Below are positions 18,384 to 26,029 of a DNA stretch of 34,361 nucleotides, piece by piece (position 1 is the stretch's first letter; every line of letters begins with the position of its first letter). The notes under the pieces are model-generated. The model was not told the origin of the DNA. It searched no databases and saw only the letters and a list, made by a program, of their open reading frames with translations. Both the position numbers and the translations under genes were made by a program. The stretch is from assembly GCA_020721345.1 (NCBI GenBank), contig DYMX01000014.1, forward strand, positions 1 to 34,361. The letters are read 5' to 3'. This DNA comes from Sulfurovum sp. GTDB taxonomy: Bacteria; Campylobacterota; Campylobacteria; Campylobacterales; Sulfurovaceae.

Positions 18384-19751
18384 CTAAATTTGAATCAGTT
18401 GCAAAGGGTCTATCTGCCTTGAGTTTTTTGTTGCTTCAAAGATCAATCTTCGCGACACTTTTCCTATTGTATATCCTCTTGAAACAGCCGTTCCTGCCGT
18501 AATTGTCGGAGGAATTTTTGACAATCCTGCATAAACGGTATGCAAATTACCTGCATGAGCTATCACAACAACCTTTCCAAGCATACTGCTATTTCCGGCA
18601 TATACAACTTTCCCATCCATTACGCTTACTACGGCTGCGTCGCTTGACGGTGCTTGCAGAGTTATAGACTCATTAAATATCTTTATCTTGTATATCGGAT
18701 CTTCGTATGTACCGAATCTTTTTATTACGCTTGCGCCTGCGATAGGAGAAATTGTTTTACCGCCGCTGTAACTTGATGTTGCGGTTGCCTTATATGATGA
18801 ATTTATCTGTTTAACGCTGTCGCTTTGCGCTTTTGCTTCCAATGCTTGTACATCAACTTTTTTACCGGTTGTTCTTTCCATATGCTTAGCTTTTGCTATC
18901 TCGCTTCTAAGTCTTTTTTTACGCGCTACTTCCGAAGCAATAGCTTGTCTTTGCACCTTGGCTTGTCTTTGCGCCTCTGCAACCTCGTTTGCTCTTAGGA
19001 TATTGAGTTTAGCGAGAGTGTTTCGCAACTCATCTTGTCTTTTTGTAATGGAGTCTAGATCTCTTTGATATTTTTCTTCTTGTTTATTAAGCGCAATTAT
19101 CTCTTTTTCTTGGCTTGTCTTTTGAATAGTATAAGTATGCCGTTGTTTTGTAATGATACCTAATGTATTTTTGGCATTTTGCACTATCTCCAATCTTTTG
19201 TTTTTTATCAGATTGAGGCTTAAGATATCTTTTTCTAAGTTTGATATCTTTTTTTGGTTAGAAATTTTTTGTTTTTCATAAAACTCAGCAGATATTACCG
19301 ATCCCTTTGTTAAATCTCCGGCTTGTCTTATTGCAACACTAAGTGATAATTGCTCGGCAGATAAAGTTATTAAAGCATTATGTTTTATCTCCAACTCTTT
19401 ACTAACCTTTTCTAGTTGGGCTTCACATATCTCAACTTCTTTTGAGATCTGTTTATACTCTTCTTCGGTAAAAATATAATCTTTTGATAACTTGGTTAAT
19501 TTTCCATCAATCAATCTTATTTCATTTTTTACTTTACTTATATTTTGTTTAGTGTTTTCTATTTTTTGTTTGATTGCCAAAGCATTATTATTTGTCTCTT
19601 TAATAGCCAAAGCTGATTGATTTATTTTCTTTATCGTACTTGATGTTCCATTTGATGATTTTGTACGTTTATCTTTTGCATTGGCAGCTGACGCACTGCC
19701 GTTAAATACAACAACAATAAAAAAAACTAAAGCAGGCAAAACCCTGATCAT
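18384..19751 (-). CDS. EnvC-like murein hydrolase activator, degenerate M23/LytM domain
   Basis: A 455-residue exported coiled-coil protein. Signal peptide 1-22 (MIRVLPALVFFIVVVFNG). Long coiled coils rich in Lys, Glu and Gln span about 40-290. The C-terminal LytM/M23 domain is about 330-455 (SPIAGASVIKRFGTYEDPIYK, then VVSVMDGKVVYAG). The zinc-binding residues of active M23 enzymes are lost: the HxGxD position reads NESITLQ and the YAHL motif reads YAGL. It should therefore activate an amidase and not cut the wall itself, as known for EnvC. The start overlaps ftsX by 4 bases (ATGA), so it is very probably the periplasmic partner of FtsEX and may act on AmiC (encoded at 11652). Confidence 0.85.
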   Translation of the reverse strand: MIRVLPALVFFIVVVFNGSASAANAKDKRTKSSNGTSSTIKKINQSALAIKETNNNALAIKQKIENTKQNISKVKNEIRLIDGKLTKLSKDYIFTEEEYKQISKEVEICEAQLEKVSKELEIKHNALITLSAEQLSLSVAIRQAGDLTKGSVISAEFYEKQKISNQKKISNLEKDILSLNLIKNKRLEIVQNAKNTLGIITKQRHTYTIQKTSQEKEIIALNKQEEKYQRDLDSITKRQDELRNTLAKLNILRANEVAEAQRQAKVQRQAIASEVARKKRLRSEIAKAKHMERTTGKKVDVQALEAKAQSDSVKQINSSYKATATSSYSGGKTISPIAGASVIKRFGTYEDPIYKIKIFNESITLQAPSSDAAVVSVMDGKVVYAGNSSMLGKVVVIAHAGNLHTVYAGLSKIPPTITAGTAVSRGYTIGKVSRRLIFEATKNSRQIDPLQLIQI

Positions 19752-20563
19752 ATATCTTTTTCCTTTGAAGATGTTACAACGCTATAAACAGAAATTAAAA
19801 CCATAAATAAAGCGCTTGAAAACAAAATAGCTCCATCAAGCGTTAAAAATAGCAACTTGCTATTTTGTTCTACAATATCAATGCCGCCCACATTTACGCC
19901 GTAATAACTAAAAAATAAAAATATGCCGGCTATTATAAAAGTGGATATTATCGCATCTAAAAATGCTACCCTAAAAAGAATTCCGCTTCTAAGCATAAGA
20001 GGAGCTCCAAATATCTCCATAACCTGCATTCTCTCTTTATGAATATATCCCCAAACTTCCATCTGTTTGATAACCAAGAACAAACTTACAATGCCCATAA
20101 ACAGTATAAATAAATTTAATATAAATTTTATAAATTTAAAAAGTTTATAGTTTGAACTATAACTGATTTCAAAAGTTTCGACTTTTTTAATTTTGCCTGA
20201 AACCATCAGCTGTTTTTTTAGCTTTTCAATGCCTTGGGTATCCAAATATTTTGCTAGTTTTAGATTGTAAAAATTTGGCAATGAATTCATTATTTCTTCC
20301 ACATCTTCCGGTTTCTGACCTGCGGATATCTCTTTTAGGATTTCGTTTCTTTCAACTTTTATACTGCTGGCAATATTTGGATTTATAGCCTGAAAATCTT
20401 TTATAGTAAGCTCTCTTTCACTTACCGCAAGCATTGTATAGCTATTTTTTAATTTTTCTTCATATGCGTCTGCTAATCTTTCAAAGATCAAAAAAAACTG
20501 TATTCCCAAAAGGATAGCAATCAGGGGCAAAATAAACATTAAATGATTTTTAATGGACTTCAT
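19748..20563 (-). CDS. ftsX: Cell division ABC transporter-like permease FtsX
   Basis: A 271-residue inner-membrane partner of FtsE. A first membrane segment (about 8-26, LMFILPLIAILLGIQFFLIF) leads to a large periplasmic loop (about 30-150) that contacts the wall-hydrolase activator. Three more segments lie near 155-175, 200-223 and 245-265. The start is placed at ATG 20563, two codons inside the longest frame, because AAGGG sits 5 bases upstream of it while the upstream GTG overlaps that same site. It overlaps ftsE and the M23-type gene, giving a tight ftsE-ftsX-activator unit. Confidence 0.92.
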   Translation of the reverse strand: MKSIKNHLMFILPLIAILLGIQFFLIFERLADAYEEKLKNSYTMLAVSERELTIKDFQAINPNIASSIKVERNEILKEISAGQKPEDVEEIMNSLPNFYNLKLAKYLDTQGIEKLKKQLMVSGKIKKVETFEISYSSNYKLFKFIKFILNLFILFMGIVSLFLVIKQMEVWGYIHKERMQVMEIFGAPLMLRSGILFRVAFLDAIISTFIIAGIFLFFSYYGVNVGGIDIVEQNSKLLFLTLDGAILFSSALFMVLISVYSVVTSSKEKDI

Positions 20564-21221
20564 AAACACCCTTGTTTTCTAAGATTAAATGTCTATATGG
20601 CAATGAAAACACCATAGGAATTTTATGTGTTACAACAACAACAGTTGTTTGAAGCTGTACACACGCATTTTCTAACAAATCCCAAATTACATTTGAAGAG
20701 TAATCATCAAGATTTCCGGTTGGCTCATCTGCTAAGATCATCATAGGATTTTTAGCCAAAGCCCTTGCAACGCCTACTCTTTGCTGCTCTCCACCGCTTA
20801 GCTCATATGGGTATCTATTTGTATAGTCGCCCAACTTTACATGTTTAAGAAGCCTTTGAACCTGTGTTTGCTGAAGATCCATAGAATATCCTGCTATCAT
20901 CAAGGGAAGAGCTACATTTTTAGCAACAGTCCATTCGTTTACCAGCTTATAGTCTTGAAATACGATACCAAGATGTGTTCTTAGTTCTTGAAGCTTGGAC
21001 GACGTAGCATTTTTAAGCTCCAGCTCTCCAACTTTAAGCAAGCCGGAATCAGCCTTTATGCTGCCGTAAAGCGATTTTAGCAATGTTGATTTTCCGCTTC
21101 CGCTTGGTCCGGTTATAAAAATAAATTCGCCTTTTCTTATATTGAAGTTTGCCTTTTCTATAACTATATGTTCTTTATTGTATGAAAGAGACAAGCTTCT
21201 TGCTTCAACAACATTAGGCAT
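20550..21221 (-). CDS. ftsE: Cell division ATP-binding protein FtsE
   Basis: A 223-residue ABC ATPase that energises FtsX and couples the cytosolic divisome to wall hydrolysis. Walker [10 protein letters not shown] (38-46), Q-loop FQDYKL, signature LSGGEQQRV (141-149), Walker B MMILADEP (160-167) with catalytic E166, and the H-loop VVVVTHK are all intact. The ATG at 21221 overlaps the trmB 3' end by 8 bases. Confidence 0.96.
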   Translation of the reverse strand: MPNVVEARSLSLSYNKEHIVIEKANFNIRKGEFIFITGPSGSGKSTLLKSLYGSIKADSGLLKVGELELKNATSSKLQELRTHLGIVFQDYKLVNEWTVAKNVALPLMIAGYSMDLQQTQVQRLLKHVKLGDYTNRYPYELSGGEQQRVGVARALAKNPMMILADEPTGNLDDYSSNVIWDLLENACVQLQTTVVVVTHKIPMVFSLPYRHLILENKGVYEVH

Positions 21222-22392
21222 TTAATAACTCCTTTATCGTATTATGCGCATCAAAATTAGCTCTTGATCCTATCGGTTCCGAGTGATAGTAATAACAACC
21301 TTCTTTGTTTAAAATTATATACTTGTGTTCAGGTCTAGCAAAATCTCCAAATGCGCATCTAATCATCATTGATTCTTTTCCAATCATATAAAATCTCTCG
21401 AAATGGACGAAAAAGCTTTTATAGATATTACTTTCACGCGGCAGATTCTCTGCCATGCTTATATTATAACTCATTTTATCAAAAGAAAAAAGAAAATTAT
21501 TGTCAAATTTTTGTGATTTTTCATTGCAAACCATTGTAATGTCATAAATATCTTTTTCTTGCTTGTTCCATCTAGCTTCATACTTACTGATTATAGGCAA
21601 TGCAAAGTTCTTTTGTATTTGCATTTTTATCTTTTCAAATGAGCTAAATACTTCTAGAGAGTATCTATAATACAAGTCACTATCGGTTCTAAGCTCTAAT
21701 GTACCCCCCATATCCAAAACCCTCATGGCCTCGCTTACAAAATCAACACTTATCACTCTACGGTTTGGTTTTTTATCCCAAGGAACAGGAAAATGAACAA
21801 ATATTTGTTTTGCAATATTTGACGGCAGCATTTCTAAAAAAAGTCTAGCATCATAATTTACTGCCCATATATTATTTAGGTTTTGTATCTCTATCTGCTT
21901 TAGCAGCTGCTGCGCTGATGGAGTGTGTATCTCAATGCCAATATATAATATATCAGGGTTTTGAGCAGCTTGGTACAATATATGCCGCCCGCTCCCAAAC
22001 CCAACCTCAATGGCAACTTTATCAAAATCAAAATGTACTTCTTTAAAATCTTCAATTTTTTTATAATACTTTGAAGCAAAAAGAGGTGGTTTTTTATTTA
22101 AATTTTCGATATTCGAGCTCACTATTTCAAGTTCCAACAGTTTAGAGACTCTGCCGATTGCCTCTTTTAGAGTTGCCAATTTAAGCGGTCTTGTGATCTT
22201 TTCAAATTTAAGCAGCCCCTCACTATCATCATATTTATAGATAAGCAAAAATTTTTCATTTTCATAATTTACGGATATTAGCAACTCATTATAATTTATA
22301 GAATGGGCTACAAATTCGATAATATCGGGATATTTACTTGCTCTAGTTTCGAGTTCATGGCTACTAATCGGCTTTGTTTTAACATGAGGCAC
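21214..22392 (-). CDS. trmB: tRNA (guanine-N7-)-methyltransferase, long Campylobacterota form
   Basis: A 392-residue SAM-dependent enzyme making m7G46 in tRNA. The SAM-binding site is VAIEVGFGSGRHILYQA (about 129-145), followed by YIGIEIHTPSAQQLLKQI and the HFPVPWDKKPNRRV substrate motif. Typical TrmB is about 220-240 residues. Here an extra N-terminal domain (about 1-120) and a C-terminal extension are present, as in homologues from this phylum. The start is GTG at 22392 with AGGAG 6 bases upstream, overlapping the rluD end by 14 bases. Confidence 0.93.
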   Translation of the reverse strand: MPHVKTKPISSHELETRASKYPDIIEFVAHSINYNELLISVNYENEKFLLIYKYDDSEGLLKFEKITRPLKLATLKEAIGRVSKLLELEIVSSNIENLNKKPPLFASKYYKKIEDFKEVHFDFDKVAIEVGFGSGRHILYQAAQNPDILYIGIEIHTPSAQQLLKQIEIQNLNNIWAVNYDARLFLEMLPSNIAKQIFVHFPVPWDKKPNRRVISVDFVSEAMRVLDMGGTLELRTDSDLYYRYSLEVFSSFEKIKMQIQKNFALPIISKYEARWNKQEKDIYDITMVCNEKSQKFDNNFLFSFDKMSYNISMAENLPRESNIYKSFFVHFERFYMIGKESMMIRCAFGDFARPEHKYIILNKEGCYYYHSEPIGSRANFDAHNTIKELLNA

Positions 22393-23359
22393 TAAAAACT
22401 CCTTTTATCGCTTTTGGTGTTATAAGATCAATACAATTTGTTTCAAAATTGCTATCTAAAAACTCTTTCATGTCGTCAAATAACGGCGCTTCAAACTCTA
22501 CAATTTCATTTGTCGCCGGATGCTTAAAATATATAAGTCTTGCGTGTAAAAAAACTCTTGGCATATCTTTTCCTCTATATCCATATAAATTATCGCCTAG
22601 TATATGTCGTCCCAAATGAGCCAAATGAACTCTAATCTGATGTGTTCTGCCCGTATAAAGTTTTGCCGCAATAAGTTCGATGTTGTTTTTTCCAAGGCTT
22701 AGTTTGGCGAAAGCGCTTTTTGCAAATCTTCCACTTTGGGCTACTGCCATTTTAAGTCTATTGGTACTATTTCTGGCAATATTTTCTTCAATAGTGATAT
22801 CTTCTTTAAGCGGATAATCAATAATAGCCAGATAATACCTTCCCATTGTTTTATCTTCCAATTGAAGGCTCAATGCTTCGTGGGCTTCATTTGTTTTAGC
22901 TATTACTAATGCTCCTGTTGTATCTTTGTCTATCCTATGAACTATGCCATGTCTCTCTTCGCCTGATATCGTAGATAGAGATATGCCTTTTTTTATTAGC
23001 CAATCGACCAGCGTGGGTTCTTTGACACTGGGGGCTGGATGAACCACAAGATTGCTGGGTTTATTTACAACCATCAAATACTCATCTTCATAAAGAATCT
23101 CTATATCAAGATCAATATTCATTGCCTCTTTTTGTGATGCTTGCGACAGTAGATATGAAACGATATCGTTTATATATACCTTTTGGCTTGTTTTTGATAT
23201 AACCTTGTCGTTGATACTCACGAAGCCTTTTTCTATGAGTTTTTCTACCTGATTGCGGCTTGAATTTAATTGTCCGGCTAAAACCTTATCAATACGATTA
23301 TCTTCACTTACAACAAAGCTAAATTGCTCGCTGTTAGTTGCTAATTGTTCACTGCTCAC
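22379..23359 (-). CDS. rluD: Ribosomal large-subunit pseudouridine synthase, RluD family
   Basis: A 326-residue pseudouridine synthase. An S4 RNA-binding domain (about 15-75) is followed by an RluA-type catalytic domain with HRIDKDTTG (141-149, catalytic D144), ARLIYFKHPAT and KLYTGRTHQIRVHLAHLGR. RluD modifies 23S helix 69; assignment within the RluC/RluD/RluA group is by similarity. The start is GTG at 23359, overlapping the ttcA stop as GTGA. The first 13 residues (MSSEQLATNSEQF) come from a 7-base tandem repeat and are probably not conserved. Confidence 0.92.
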   Translation of the reverse strand: MSSEQLATNSEQFSFVVSEDNRIDKVLAGQLNSSRNQVEKLIEKGFVSINDKVISKTSQKVYINDIVSYLLSQASQKEAMNIDLDIEILYEDEYLMVVNKPSNLVVHPAPSVKEPTLVDWLIKKGISLSTISGEERHGIVHRIDKDTTGALVIAKTNEAHEALSLQLEDKTMGRYYLAIIDYPLKEDITIEENIARNSTNRLKMAVAQSGRFAKSAFAKLSLGKNNIELIAAKLYTGRTHQIRVHLAHLGRHILGDNLYGYRGKDMPRVFLHARLIYFKHPATNEIVEFEAPLFDDMKEFLDSNFETNCIDLITPKAIKGVFSASC

Positions 23360-23375
23360 TGTTCACTGCTCATTT
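23327..23375 (-). repeat. Heptanucleotide tandem array across the ttcA/rluD junction
   Basis: Seven 7-base units read on the plus strand: ctcgctg, ttagttg, ctaattg, ttcactg, ctcactg, ttcactg, ctcattt. The inner 13 bases tgttcactgctca occur twice at 14-base spacing (23346-23358 and 23360-23372). The array contains the ttcA stop codon and the rluD start codon and makes both proteins carry Met-Ser-Ser-Glu-Gln at the junction. Because 7 is not a multiple of 3, copy-number change would shift frames. Confidence 0.75.
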
Positions 23376-24147
23376 TATTTATATCATCTCTATTCCACCT
23401 GGCTGGATCAAAAAAAGTGTCATCATGTATATGCTCAAAAGATGCTTTTAACATTTTAAAAAGATTTTTTTGTTTTGACTCCATCTCTTTTAACCACTCT
23501 TTTGTTGATTCTCTGGCATGTGGCATTTTTACATTTTTTAGCATTGCCGGGCATGCTTCATCACCGATTGTCTGAATGTTGTTTTCATCGGCAAATGCTC
23601 TAAGCTGTGATTCTCTTGCTTGGATTAGCGGGCGAATAAGATGAACTCCTCTGTTTGTTTTATAGATAGGTGCTAAACTTCTCATGGAACCGTTATAAAA
23701 CATATTCATAAAAAAACTCTCCACAGCATCATCAAAATGATGCCCCAAAGCAATTTTTGTAAATTCTCCATTTTCGGCAAATGTATAAAGCGCACCTCTT
23801 CTCATGCGAGAAAAATAACTGCAAAATGAGCTATTTTCTCTAATGGTATCATTTGAGATTTCAAAAATATTTGTATCATATACCGTATGTTTTATTCCAT
23901 GTTCCAAACAATGATCATGAAGATATTCATATGATTCTCCAGGCATTCCATAGTTAACTGTGCAAGCTTCAAACTCAAACTTGAAAGGCGCATGTCTTTG
24001 CATATGTTTTAGTATATGGACGAGCGCCAAAGAGTCCTTGCCGCCACTTAACCCAACGAGTACCTTATCACCTTCATTTATTAGCTTAAATGCAGCATTT
24101 GTCTTACCTGCTACCCTGAGGAGTTTTTTGCTTACACTTATCACCAC
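23356..24147 (-). CDS. ttcA: TtcA-like PP-loop ATPase (tRNA 2-thiocytidine synthesis family)
   Basis: A 263-residue N-type ATP pyrophosphatase. The PP-loop VGLSGGKDSLAL (SGGKDS at 34-39), SRMRRGALYTFA, LGHHFDDAVESFFMN and IGDEACPAM match TtcA, which thiolates C32 of certain tRNAs using an Fe-S cluster. In E. coli TtcA the cluster is held by CxxC plus a later Cys. Here C109 is present (SFCSYFSRM) but position 112 is Phe, and C199 is kept. The exact reaction is thus less certain, and the name may cover a related Campylobacterota subfamily. It starts with GTG at 24147. Its AAAGG ribosome-binding site lies within the last codons of the RhuM-type gene, 3 bases upstream. Confidence 0.8.
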   Translation of the reverse strand: MVISVSKKLLRVAGKTNAAFKLINEGDKVLVGLSGGKDSLALVHILKHMQRHAPFKFEFEACTVNYGMPGESYEYLHDHCLEHGIKHTVYDTNIFEISNDTIRENSSFCSYFSRMRRGALYTFAENGEFTKIALGHHFDDAVESFFMNMFYNGSMRSLAPIYKTNRGVHLIRPLIQARESQLRAFADENNIQTIGDEACPAMLKNVKMPHARESTKEWLKEMESKQKNLFKMLKASFEHIHDDTFFDPARWNRDDINKMSSEQ

Positions 24148-24148
24148 T

Positions 24149-24160
24149 TTTTACCTTTGT
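24149..24160. repeat. 12-base direct repeat, copy at the RhuM/ttcA border
   Basis: ttttacctttgt here is repeated exactly at 25020-25031. The two copies bracket the RhuM-PLD-type gene. On the minus strand the word contains AAAGG, which serves as the ttcA ribosome-binding site, so chance similarity of Shine-Dalgarno regions explains only part of the match. Confidence 0.65.
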
Positions 24161-24981
24161 ATCATCTTTAATATCTCATTACTATCTATATCCATCTTGC
24201 TAAAAGCAAAAACTTTTTTACCCAAATCTTTCAAACTTGCTCCTATGTGATATATCTCTTTATCATCAATTATTATAAATCTATCGTGATAATTTTTAAT
24301 CTCTTTTATTTCTAAGTTATTATACTGTTTATTGTATTTTTCTATATCTAATTGCGATTGTTTTGATATGCTTTGGGTATATATAGTTATTTTAACATTT
24401 TGATTTTTTGAAAATAGTATCAATACAGACTCATCTATGTAGTTATCAACTACAATAATTGATTTTTTAGCACTTTTTATCAAACCTGCTATAAACAAAT
24501 AAGCATCAAATATCTGCCCATCAAAAAATATTCCTTGTTTTATCTCCAATGAATTATCTTTTATTTGAGATTTTATACTTGCAACATCATTTTCCAGTAG
24601 CATTAATCTTTGTTCTGTTATTTTATGACTATTTATAGCATAACTATTTTGGATATAGTTTTTTAGCACACTTGTTGCCCACTGTCTAAACTTTACACCT
24701 TTTACAGACTTAACTCTATAGCCAACTGAGATAATTACATCTAGATTATAATGTTCTGTAATATATGTTTTCCCATCTGAAGCAGTTGTCGCAAAATTTG
24801 CGACAACTGCTTTTTTTACAAGTTCGTTATCTTTAAATACATTACTAATATGTTTACCAATAGTTTTTATGTCCCTGTCAAAAAGATATGACAGTTGATT
24901 TCTGTTTAACCAAACAGTATCCTCTTCAACTGATACCTTTAGCTCCAACTCCCCATCGTTATAGACTATAATGTTTTGCAT
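24151..24981 (-). CDS. RhuM-type DNA-binding protein with phospholipase-D-like C-terminus
   Basis: A 276-residue accessory protein of unknown role. The N-terminal part (about 1-125) matches the RhuM/ORF6N group: VWLNRNQLSYLFDRDIKTIG helix-turn-helix-like segment, HISNVFKDNEL, ATTASDGKTYITEHYNLDVI, GYRVKSVKGVKFRQWATSVL. After a coiled-coil-like linker, the C-terminal part (about 150-270) resembles PLD-fold proteins: SAKKSIIVVDNYIDESVL, then H232-x-R234-xxxx-D239 with HIGASLKDLGKK. This is a one-copy HKD-like motif with Arg replacing Lys, so nuclease activity is possible but unproven. The gene is AT-rich, lies between housekeeping genes, contains a perfect palindrome (24781-24811) and is bracketed by a 12-base direct repeat. 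RhuM homologues are common on islands. Confidence 0.8.
   Translation of the reverse strand: MQNIIVYNDGELELKVSVEEDTVWLNRNQLSYLFDRDIKTIGKHISNVFKDNELVKKAVVANFATTASDGKTYITEHYNLDVIISVGYRVKSVKGVKFRQWATSVLKNYIQNSYAINSHKITEQRLMLLENDVASIKSQIKDNSLEIKQGIFFDGQIFDAYLFIAGLIKSAKKSIIVVDNYIDESVLILFSKNQNVKITIYTQSISKQSQLDIEKYNKQYNNLEIKEIKNYHDRFIIIDDKEIYHIGASLKDLGKKVFAFSKMDIDSNEILKMIQR
24781..24811. repeat. Perfect 15-base-arm palindrome inside the RhuM-type gene
   Basis: Arms agcagttgtcgcaaa (24781-24795) and tttgcgacaactgct (24797-24811) are exact reverse complements around one central base. In the gene it encodes residues 58-67 (AVVANFATTA). On the plus strand it is followed by a run of seven T's (24811-24817), the form of an intrinsic terminator pointing antisense to the gene. 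Operator and terminator functions are both only inferred. Confidence 0.9.
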
Positions 24982-25019
24982 AGGTTAATCTTTAATCGTA
25001 TAAGCAAAATCATTGTCGC

Positions 25020-25031
25020 TTTTACCTTTGT
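25020..25031. repeat. 12-base direct repeat, copy at the hrgA-like 3' end
   Basis: ttttacctttgt, an exact partner of 24149-24160, overlapping the last base of the hrgA-like stop codon. With its partner it could be a target-site duplication from insertion of the 0.87-kb RhuM-type gene unit. Confidence 0.65.
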
Positions 25032-26014
25032 CACATTATCTCTTCTGTATCTTCAATTGGTATACTCTTTTCTTTACAATAATTTTCAACTTCTGTATCG
25101 TTATCAAAATAATCATCACAAAATACGTCTAATTCTTTTTCAGCACCTGAAGCATATTTTTCACTTGCAGTCATTAGTTTTTCTGTTTGCTCAATAAATA
25201 TTTCAAATTCTTTGTTTATTTTACAAAGTTTATCAATTGTCTTAAAGTCTAAATCTCTATAAGCTGCTGGAAATAGCACTTTACTCTGATAAGGGTTTGC
25301 ATCAAGTTTAATTATCCCGATTCCAAAAGATTGATTTAGTCTTCCCATCTCTTCGTTTAAACTATCGCTAAACTCAAATGCGACTAAATACCCATAATTT
25401 GCCCAACTTGAATTAGAAACAGCTTGAAAAAATGCTTTTTTAAGTTCACTATCACTATTTATTTCTCTTTTAAGTTCGTACGAACTTAATTTGAAAGTGT
25501 CAACACGATTAATTGATTTGAGAAAATTTTGACTTGCTTTCGTTTGTAGTTTCAAGAACTTAATTCCAATCATATCAGGATGTGTCCAAATTTGATTACT
25601 ATCTTTTCCATTTGATTGTTCGTGAAAAATTGTTTTTGAGTAAGTATCTGTATTTTTTAAATAGCTACTCAAAAGCTTATGTAAATCTCTTTCCTCATAA
25701 GTCTTCAATTTATGTATTTTATTTGGCTTTTCAATTTGAGATTCCTTGTCTCCACTCAAAATTTCAATTCCAATATTTTGTTCATTTTTTGTCAAATAGT
25801 AAGAATAAGTTCCTCCATCTTGTTTTATTCGTTTTACTCTTGTATCACCTTTGCGAATAAAGTCACCAAGTAATGCAGAAATCGTTGATGAAGGAGTTTT
25901 TCCAATTTTAAAATCATAATAATCTTGCTTAACAATATAATTATAAACATCCATATAGTTAGTCAAACCATTTATCTCATCAAGACTTTTTAATATTGCT
26001 TCTTTTATTGTCAT
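25031..26014 (-). CDS. hrgA: HrgA-like protein: HARE-type winged helix plus putative PD-(D/E)XK nuclease
   Basis: A 327-residue accessory protein resembling HrgA of Helicobacter/Campylobacter restriction loci. Residues 1-75 (MTIKEAILKSLDEING, YNYIVKQDYYDFKIGKTPSST, IKQDGGTYSYYL) fit a HARE/HB1-type winged helix, predicted in the literature to read DNA state. Residues about 105-255 contain WTHPDMIG (P146-D147), SYELKRE (E180-x-K182) and FFQAVSNSSW (Q197), in the order expected of a PD-(D/E)XK nuclease core; this is my inference by motif. The acidic C-terminus is about 290-327. The ATG at 26014 has aaaggaa upstream and lies 15 bases after mtnN. One sampled 60-base line is about 27% GC, against about 45% in mtnN, so it is probably acquired. 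No methyltransferase gene is nearby. Confidence 0.7.
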   Translation of the reverse strand: MTIKEAILKSLDEINGLTNYMDVYNYIVKQDYYDFKIGKTPSSTISALLGDFIRKGDTRVKRIKQDGGTYSYYLTKNEQNIGIEILSGDKESQIEKPNKIHKLKTYEERDLHKLLSSYLKNTDTYSKTIFHEQSNGKDSNQIWTHPDMIGIKFLKLQTKASQNFLKSINRVDTFKLSSYELKREINSDSELKKAFFQAVSNSSWANYGYLVAFEFSDSLNEEMGRLNQSFGIGIIKLDANPYQSKVLFPAAYRDLDFKTIDKLCKINKEFEIFIEQTEKLMTASEKYASGAEKELDVFCDDYFDNDTEVENYCKEKSIPIEDTEEIM

Positions 26015-26029
26015 TTTATTGTTCCTTTT

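Noticed and set aside
24781-24817. Reading the palindrome plus T-run as a terminator for a plus-strand gene
   Set aside because: No plus-strand gene precedes it, and it lies in the middle of a conserved minus-strand coding region, so a simple terminator call is not supported.
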